Assembly (NCBI RefSeq): GCF_900110425.1
Contig: NZ_FODS01000018.1
Span: forward strand, 1 to 64,000
Direction of reading: 5' to 3'
Length of the DNA: 64,000 nt
Origin: Salinihabitans flavidus
GTDB taxonomy: Bacteria; Pseudomonadota; Alphaproteobacteria; Rhodobacterales; Rhodobacteraceae
A model generated the notes under the pieces. That model was not told the origin of the DNA, searched no databases, and worked only from the letters and a program-made list of their open reading frames with translations. Positions 59,135 through 64,000 of this stretch are shown here, in pieces; the stretch's first letter is position 1; the number at the start of each line of letters is the position of its first letter. A program made the translations under genes and the position numbers.

Positions 59135-59943
59135 CCGACTGGCAGACACATAACGCGAGCGGGATCGAGTATCTGGAGCGTCCCGGGTCGGGCCCGGTTC
59201 TGGTGCTGCTGCACGGCATCGGCTCTCAGGCGGCCTCCTTCACGCCGCTTCTGGCGCATCTGCCCGCCGACTGGCGGATGATCGCGTGGAACGCGCCGGG
59301 CTATGGCGCTTCCGGTCCGCTGGCGCAGGACTGGCCGCAGGCCGCCGATTACGCCCGCGCGCTGACCGGGCTGCTCGATACGCTGGGGGTGAATCGCATC
59401 CTTCTGGCGGGGCATTCTCTGGGCGCGCTAGTCGCCGCCTCGTTCGCCTCCACGCACGGCGGCAGGGTGGCGCGGCTTTTGCTGGCCTCCCCGGCTCTGG
59501 GACATGGGGTGACGCCGGGCCTTGCGCTCAGCACCGCCGCGCAGACGCGCATTGACGAGCTGACGCAGATGGGGGCCGACGCCTTTGCCCGCGCCCGCGC
59601 CGCGCGGCTTGTCCATGACCCGGACACCCATCCCGACGTGGTCGAGATGGTGCGCCGCGCCATGGCGCAGGTGAGCCTTCCCGGCTACGCGCAGGCGGCG
59701 CGGATGCTTGCCTCCGGCCGGCTGCTGGACGATGCCGAACGGCTTGTCGTGCCGACCGATGTGATCGTGGGCGAAGAGGACCGCGTGACCCCGCCCGAAG
59801 GCGCGGGCCATGCCCATGCCGCGCTGCGCGATGCCGCGCGTGGCCGCCTGATCCGTGTGCCCGGCGCCGGGCACGCACTTTATCAACAGGCCCCCGCCGC
59901 CTTTGCCGAGGCGCTGGCGGCGCTGGTCGAACCGGCCCGCTGA
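59131..59943 (+). CDS. Alpha/beta hydrolase
   Basis: The 270-residue hydrolase has VLVLLHGIGSQAASF (oxyanion loop), WNAPGYGASGP, the nucleophile elbow LAGHSLGALVAASFA, the acid in GEEDRVTPPE and the histidine in PGAGHALYQQAP. This is the meta-cleavage-product hydrolase or N-formylmaleamate deformylase-like group. Together with the extradiol dioxygenase encoded next, C-C bond hydrolysis of a ring-fission product is likely. It overlaps the upstream SDR by four bases. Confidence 0.9.
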   Translation: MTDWQTHNASGIEYLERPGSGPVLVLLHGIGSQAASFTPLLAHLPADWRMIAWNAPGYGASGPLAQDWPQAADYARALTGLLDTLGVNRILLAGHSLGALVAASFASTHGGRVARLLLASPALGHGVTPGLALSTAAQTRIDELTQMGADAFARARAARLVHDPDTHPDVVEMVRRAMAQVSLPGYAQAARMLASGRLLDDAERLVVPTDVIVGEEDRVTPPEGAGHAHAALRDAARGRLIRVPGAGHALYQQAPAAFAEALAALVEPAR

Positions 59944-59967
59944 GGTCGGCCAGAGGAGGATATGACG

Positions 59968-60903
59968 ATGAGTGACCCCGTCCGCACCGGAAGCCTGCGC
60001 GGCATCATGATGCGCGGCCCCGGACTGACCGCCACATTGCCGTTCTACGAGGACATGTGGGGCCTGAAGCTCGCCCATGCCGAGGAGGGTGTCGCCTATC
60101 TGCGCGGCACCGGGGAGGAGCCGTTCCTCTATGGCCTTCGGGATGACAGCGTGTTCGGCATCGACTACGTGCATTTCGCCATGCCCGACCGGGCGTCGAT
60201 GGACGCGTTGCATGCGCAATGCATGGCGCGCGGCGCCGACGTCCTTGGCGCGCCGGCTGCATTCGAGGACTGGGCCGGGGGGTACGGGTTCGAGATCCTC
60301 GACCCCGACCTGCGCCGCCTGCGCTTTCGCACCGAGGCGCGCCGGCTGGAGGCCGAGGACGACTGGGCCAAGCCGAAGAAGGTCAGCCATGTGGTGCTCA
60401 ACACCCCCGACATGGAAGAGACGCAGGACTTCTATGAGCGTGTTCTGGGCTTTCGCGTGTCGGATTATTCCGCCGACCAGATGGTGTTCCTGCGCTGCAA
60501 TACCGACCATCATTCCATCGCGCTGGTGCGCACGCACTACCCGTCGGTGAACCATGTCGCCTTCGAGATGCCCACGCTGGACGAATTCATGCGCGGCATC
60601 GGCCGGATGAAACAGAAGGGGCATGTGCCCACGTGGGGGCCGGGCCGCCACGGGCCGGGCAACAACCCCTTTGCCTATTTCGTCTCGCCCTCGGGCTTCG
60701 TGATCGAGTTCACGTCCGAGTTGCAGCAGATCGACGAGACCACGCATGAGGCGCAGGTCTGGCCGCGCGATGACCCCGAGAAGATGGACCGCTGGATGAC
60801 CGCAGGTCCGCCGACCCCGGCGCAGCGCGCGGTGATGCAGGGGCGGCCCGATCCGGGCTTTCCGGAACTCAAACCCAACGCCAGATCGGGAGCGGCGGAA
60901 TGA
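59968..60903 (+). CDS. Type I extradiol (VOC) dioxygenase
   Basis: This protein has two vicinal-oxygen-chelate domains. The C-terminal one carries the 2-His-1-Glu set: His141 (SHVVLNTPD), His196 (VNHVAFEM) and Glu247 (FVIEFTSEL), as in 2,3-dihydroxybiphenyl-type extradiol dioxygenases. It should open a catechol-like ring. I prefer the ATG at 59968 because AGGAGG lies eight bases upstream; the in-frame ATG at 59962 is too close to it. The stop overlaps the next SDR. Confidence 0.88.
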   Translation: MSDPVRTGSLRGIMMRGPGLTATLPFYEDMWGLKLAHAEEGVAYLRGTGEEPFLYGLRDDSVFGIDYVHFAMPDRASMDALHAQCMARGADVLGAPAAFEDWAGGYGFEILDPDLRRLRFRTEARRLEAEDDWAKPKKVSHVVLNTPDMEETQDFYERVLGFRVSDYSADQMVFLRCNTDHHSIALVRTHYPSVNHVAFEMPTLDEFMRGIGRMKQKGHVPTWGPGRHGPGNNPFAYFVSPSGFVIEFTSELQQIDETTHEAQVWPRDDPEKMDRWMTAGPPTPAQRAVMQGRPDPGFPELKPNARSGAAE

Positions 60904-61688
60904 ACCTTGGATATGAAAACGCGGTCGCGGTCGTCACCGGCGGCTCATCGGGAATCGGGCTGGCCACGGTGCGCGTTCTTCTGCGCAACGGCGCGCGCGT
61001 GGCGCTTTGCGCGCGCAATGCCGACCGGCTCAACGATGTGGCCTCCGTGCTGCGCCGCGACCATGGCGAGGACCGGGTGCTCACCCGCGCGCTGTCGGTG
61101 CTGGACGCGCCGGCGGTCGGGGATTTCGCCGAAGACGTGAAGGCGCACTACGGGCGCTGCGATCTGCTTGTGAACAACGCGGGGCAGGGGCGCGTGTCCA
61201 CCTTTGCCGAGACCAGCGACGAGGACTGGCGCGCGGAATACGATCTCAAGCTGTTCAGCCAGATCTACCCCGCCCGCGCCTTCCTGCCGATGCTGCGCGA
61301 GAGCCGGGGCGCCATCGTCGCGGTCAACTCCCTGCTCGCCTATCAGCCGGAGCCGCACATGGTCTGCACGTCTTCGGCGCGGGCGGGGGTTCAGAACCTG
61401 CTCAAGTCCCTGAGCGTCGAAATGGCCCCCGATGTGCGGGTCAATTCCGTTCTTCTTGGCCTCATTGGGTCGGGCCAGTGGACGCGCCGCTTTGCCGAGC
61501 GCGAGGACAAGAGCGTCAGCCGCGAGGAGTGGTATGGCGATCTGGCCCGCCGCAAGGGTATCCCCCTTGGCCGTCTTGGCGATGCCGAAGAGGCGGCCAA
61601 TGCGGTCGCCTTTCTGGGATCGCGCGCGGCCAGCTACATCACCGGCGCGCAGCTCGAGGTTTCGGGCGGCCTGTCGCGGCACATCTGA
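60900..61688 (+). CDS. SDR-family dehydrogenase, atypical active site
   Basis: The 262-residue SDR has TGGSSGIGLATVRVLLRNGARVALCARN (an NADP-type arginine region), NNAGQGRVST and a catalytic serine in AVNSLLAYQ. At the usual Tyr-x3-Lys position it reads MVCTSSARAGVQNLLKSL, so both the tyrosine and lysine are missing. It may therefore be catalytically altered. It is coupled to the extradiol dioxygenase and followed by the thiamine-diphosphate enzyme. Confidence 0.87.
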   Translation: MNLGYENAVAVVTGGSSGIGLATVRVLLRNGARVALCARNADRLNDVASVLRRDHGEDRVLTRALSVLDAPAVGDFAEDVKAHYGRCDLLVNNAGQGRVSTFAETSDEDWRAEYDLKLFSQIYPARAFLPMLRESRGAIVAVNSLLAYQPEPHMVCTSSARAGVQNLLKSLSVEMAPDVRVNSVLLGLIGSGQWTRRFAEREDKSVSREEWYGDLARRKGIPLGRLGDAEEAANAVAFLGSRAASYITGAQLEVSGGLSRHI

Positions 61689-61698
61689 GGAGACGTCC

Positions 61699-63372
61699 AT
61701 GAAACACGACCCCATCCAGAAGACCGGGACCGTTGGCGATTTCATCGCCCGCTACCTGGCCGATATCGGCGTCACCACCATCTTCGGCGTGATCTCGATC
61801 CACAACATGCCGATCCTCGATGCTGTCGCGCGACAGGGGCGCATTCGCTTCGTGCCCGCGCGCGGCGAGGCGGGCGCGATGAACATGGCCGACGCCTATG
61901 CCCGCGTGTCGGGGCATCTGGGGGTCTGCATGACCTCCACCGGCACCGCCGCCGGAAACGCGGCGGGCGCGCAGGCCGAGGCGCTGACCGCCGGAAGCCG
62001 GGTGCTGCATATTACCAGCCAGGTGGATCTGGCCTATGCCGACCGCGACCGCGCCGCGATCCATGACGTGCCGCGCCAGCCGCAGATGCTGCGCGGGGTG
62101 AGCAAGGCGGTCTACCGGATGTGGGACGCGGGCGGCGCCATCGGCGCGCTGACCGCCGCCGTGTCCTCGGCGCTGTCGGCGCCGAGCGGGCCGGTCAGCC
62201 TTGAGATCCCCGTCGATGTGCAACGCGGCCCGGCGCATATGCCCGATCACGTCCACGCGCCAGAGCCGGTGCGTCCGCGCGCGTCCGACGCCGTGATCGA
62301 CGAGATCGCGGCACGGCTCACGGGCGCGCGGCGCCCGATGATCTGGCTGGGCGGCGGGGCGCGCGGCGCCAGCGCGGAGGCGACCGAACTGATGCGCCGG
62401 GGGGTTGGCGTCGTCACCTCCACCAACGGCCGCGCGGTTGTCTCGGAGGCGGAATCGGCCACGCTTGGCGCGTTCAACATGGTGCCCGAGGCGGCGGAGC
62501 TTTACGCTACCTGCGATCTGATGCTCGTCGTCGGCTCGCGGCTGCGGGGCAACGAGACGCGCAACAACAATCTGCCGCTGCCGCGCCCGCTGATCCAGAT
62601 CGACGCCGAGGCCAGCCAGGGCGGTCGCAACTACCCGGTGGACATCTTCGCCCATGGCGACGCCGCCGACACGCTGCGCCGTCTGCTGGATCGCCTGCCC
62701 GACACGCTTGGCACCGATCCCGATCTGCCCTTCGACATCGCCCGCGCCCGCGCGCAGGCCGAGGGCCGGATGCGCAGCCAGCTTGGCCCCTACCGGGTGA
62801 TTGCCGACGCGCTGTCGGCCAAGGTGGCCGAGGGCGGGCATATCTGGGTGCGCGATGTGACCATCTCCAATTCCACGTTCGGCAACCGCTATGTGCAACT
62901 GGCCGATCCGAGGCAGGGCGTTCACGCGCTCGGTGGGGGAATCGGGCAGGGCGTGTCGATGGGCATCGGCGCGGCGCTGGCCTGCGAGAACTGCAAGGCG
63001 GTCACGCTTCTGGGCGATGGCGGCGCGATGCTGGGCCTTGCCGAGGTGATCACCGCCGTCGAGGAGAACGCGCCACTGGTCTATGTGCTGATGAACGATC
63101 AGGCTTATGGCGTGATCCAGAACATCCAGGACGCGCAATATGACAGCCGCCGCCATTATTCCAAGGTCGCGGTGCCCGAATTCGGGACCTTCTGCGCCTC
63201 GGTTGGAATGCCGCACCGCAGGGTGGATGATGTGGAGGCCTTTGCCAGTGTGCTCGATGAGGCCATGGCCGCCGACGGCCCCTCGGTGATTGAGGTCGAC
63301 ATGTGCGCCATCGGCCCCTTCGCCGAAGCCTTCGCCGGCCCGCCCGCCGGGGCCGCCGGAAAGACGGAGTAG
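61699..63372 (+). CDS. Thiamine-diphosphate enzyme, acetolactate synthase-like
   Basis: The 557-residue enzyme has the cofactor-activating glutamate in ARGEAGAMNMADAYAR, a central domain with MIWLGGGARGA, and the ThDP-metal motif GDGGAMLGLAEVITAVEENAPLVYVLMND. It belongs to the large acetolactate synthase/benzoylformate decarboxylase superfamily. In aromatic clusters such enzymes decarboxylate 2-oxo acids or cleave cyclic diketones. The ATG at 61699 follows GAGGAGA; the frame is open upstream but lies in the SDR gene. Confidence 0.9.
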   Translation: MKHDPIQKTGTVGDFIARYLADIGVTTIFGVISIHNMPILDAVARQGRIRFVPARGEAGAMNMADAYARVSGHLGVCMTSTGTAAGNAAGAQAEALTAGSRVLHITSQVDLAYADRDRAAIHDVPRQPQMLRGVSKAVYRMWDAGGAIGALTAAVSSALSAPSGPVSLEIPVDVQRGPAHMPDHVHAPEPVRPRASDAVIDEIAARLTGARRPMIWLGGGARGASAEATELMRRGVGVVTSTNGRAVVSEAESATLGAFNMVPEAAELYATCDLMLVVGSRLRGNETRNNNLPLPRPLIQIDAEASQGGRNYPVDIFAHGDAADTLRRLLDRLPDTLGTDPDLPFDIARARAQAEGRMRSQLGPYRVIADALSAKVAEGGHIWVRDVTISNSTFGNRYVQLADPRQGVHALGGGIGQGVSMGIGAALACENCKAVTLLGDGGAMLGLAEVITAVEENAPLVYVLMNDQAYGVIQNIQDAQYDSRRHYSKVAVPEFGTFCASVGMPHRRVDDVEAFASVLDEAMAADGPSVIEVDMCAIGPFAEAFAGPPAGAAGKTE

Positions 63373-63375
63373 CGC

Positions 63376-64000
63376 ATGCATCTTGGCATCATCGGATACG
63401 GCAATATCGCGCAGCAGCTTGTGACGATGCTCGCCGCGCCGAAAGGGCCGTGCCCGGAGCGGATCACGCTTCTGGTGCGCCCCGAACGGCAGGAGGGCAC
63501 GGCGCAAGCACTGGCCGATCAGCCCATCGCGGCGCAGGTGGTCACACAGGCGCAAGCGCTGGCCGACGCGCGCCCCGATCTGGTGGTCGAATGCGCCGGG
63601 CACGCGGGCGCCGCCGCGCATGTGCCCGCCCTGCTGCGCGCGGGCATCGACGTGGTGCTCGTCTCCGTCGGGGCGCTGGCCGACGATGCGCTGCATGACC
63701 GGCTGCGCGCCGCCGCCGAGGCCGGGGGCGCGCATCTCATCCTGCCCGCCGGGGCCGTGGGCGGGATCGACCTTCTGTCGGCGCTCTCCGGCGGCGGAGA
63801 GGTGGAATTGACCTATCGCGGAATCAAGCCGCCCGCGGCGTGGTCTGGCACCCCGGCGGCGCAGGCCATTGACCTCGACGCGGTCACGCACGCCACGCCG
63901 ATCTTCACCGGCACTGCGCGCGAGGCGGCGCGCGCCTTTCCCAAGAACGCCAATGTGGCCGCCACGCTGGCGCTGGCCGGGCCGGGGCTTGATGCCACGC
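63376..64000 (+). CDS. Aspartate dehydrogenase-like (NadX/DUF108) protein, partial
   Basis: The frame runs off the right edge after 208 codons. It starts MHLGIIGYGNIAQQLVTMLA, a Rossmann nucleotide-binding motif, then VVECAGHAGAAAHVPALLRAG and PAGAVGGIDLLSALSGGG, and TYRGIKPPAAWSGTPA, matching L-aspartate dehydrogenase/NadX-family proteins. These catalyse amino-acid or imino-acid oxidoreduction with release of ammonia. Its presence in the cluster hints that the substrate may contain nitrogen or that an amine is formed. It follows the ThDP gene by three bases. Confidence 0.88.
   Translation, partial: MHLGIIGYGNIAQQLVTMLAAPKGPCPERITLLVRPERQEGTAQALADQPIAAQVVTQAQALADARPDLVVECAGHAGAAAHVPALLRAGIDVVLVSVGALADDALHDRLRAAAEAGGAHLILPAGAVGGIDLLSALSGGGEVELTYRGIKPPAAWSGTPAAQAIDLDAVTHATPIFTGTAREAARAFPKNANVAATLALAGPGLDAT

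Noticed and set aside
59131-59943. Alpha/beta hydrolase as the missing kynurenine formamidase (kynB)
   Set aside because: It is embedded in the aromatic ring-cleavage operon 25 kb from kynA, and its motifs fit meta-cleavage hydrolases. KynB-type bacterial formamidases are a different metal-dependent family.
61639-63891. A 750-codon open frame on the minus strand across the ThDP enzyme gene
   Set aside because: It lies exactly antisense to a gene with clear ThDP motifs. Its translation is low-complexity, rich in Arg, His and Gly, as expected for the complement of GC-rich codons.

Overview
The window is a stretch of high-GC alphaproteobacterial chromosome. The gene families (ugp operon, TTT and TRAP transporters, TAXI-UspA pair, BKACE enzyme, 2-aminobenzoyl-CoA pathway) and a Rhodobacterales-type GC-rich dispersed palindrome near 32.04 kb point to the Roseobacter/Paracoccaceae group. 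This placement is inference from gene content, not from a marker gene. I see no rRNA, tRNA, phage, IS element or CRISPR array. Nearly everything is catabolism, solute uptake and the matching local regulators.

Layout. 0-1.7 kb: a partial secreted VWA protein (minus) and a DsbA/FrnE-like oxidoreductase. 2.0-8.8 kb: glycerol-3-phosphate/glycerophosphodiester utilisation (ugpB-A-E-C-Q, a HAD hydrolase cut by an in-frame TGA, and a DeoR/GlpR-type regulator). 8.9-13.9 kb: an orphan hybrid histidine kinase, an SDR dehydrogenase and an MFS permease. 13.9-24.3 kb: a minus-strand operon reading TctC, TctB, TctA, aldehyde dehydrogenase, class III PLP phospho-lyase-like enzyme, small-molecule kinase, Tm-1-like protein. 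It is divergent from an IclR regulator and a second class III aminotransferase, with clear palindromes in the divergent promoter. 24.6-31.8 kb: BKACE-like enzyme plus a third class III aminotransferase (minus), divergent from an RpiR regulator, a TAXI-TRAP transporter and UspA.

32.2-49.7 kb is a tryptophan-to-anthranilate-to-CoA-ester region: nitrilase, kynA, GntR regulator, kynU, MarR regulator, a fused FAD monooxygenase/OYE reductase of the 2-aminobenzoyl-CoA (salicylyl-CoA) type, SDR, MarR, enoyl-CoA hydratase, acyl-CoA dehydrogenase, aryl-CoA ligase, a Liv-type ABC transporter, thioesterase and RidA. Kynureninase makes anthranilate, the ligase makes anthraniloyl-CoA, the fused flavoprotein dearomatises it without ring-cleaving dioxygenases, and the beta-oxidation enzymes continue. 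RidA could handle the enamine product.

49.9-64 kb: an NnrS membrane protein, then an IclR-controlled aromatic or N-heteroaromatic catabolic cluster of unknown substrate: bicupin, NicC-like FAD monooxygenase, a 100-residue recombinase-like HTH protein, NitT/TauT-type ABC transporter, Rieske oxygenase, SDR, alpha/beta hydrolase, type I extradiol dioxygenase, second SDR, thiamine-diphosphate enzyme and an aspartate-dehydrogenase-like protein that runs off the window.

Two patterns cut across the window. First, a family of 11-bp tandem repeats built on ACGTCGGTATn occurs at five loci: four sit just 3' of plus-strand genes or operons, and one is inside ugpQ and translated in frame. Second, strong GC hairpins sit directly between the solute-binding-protein gene and the membrane-subunit genes in four of the five transport operons.
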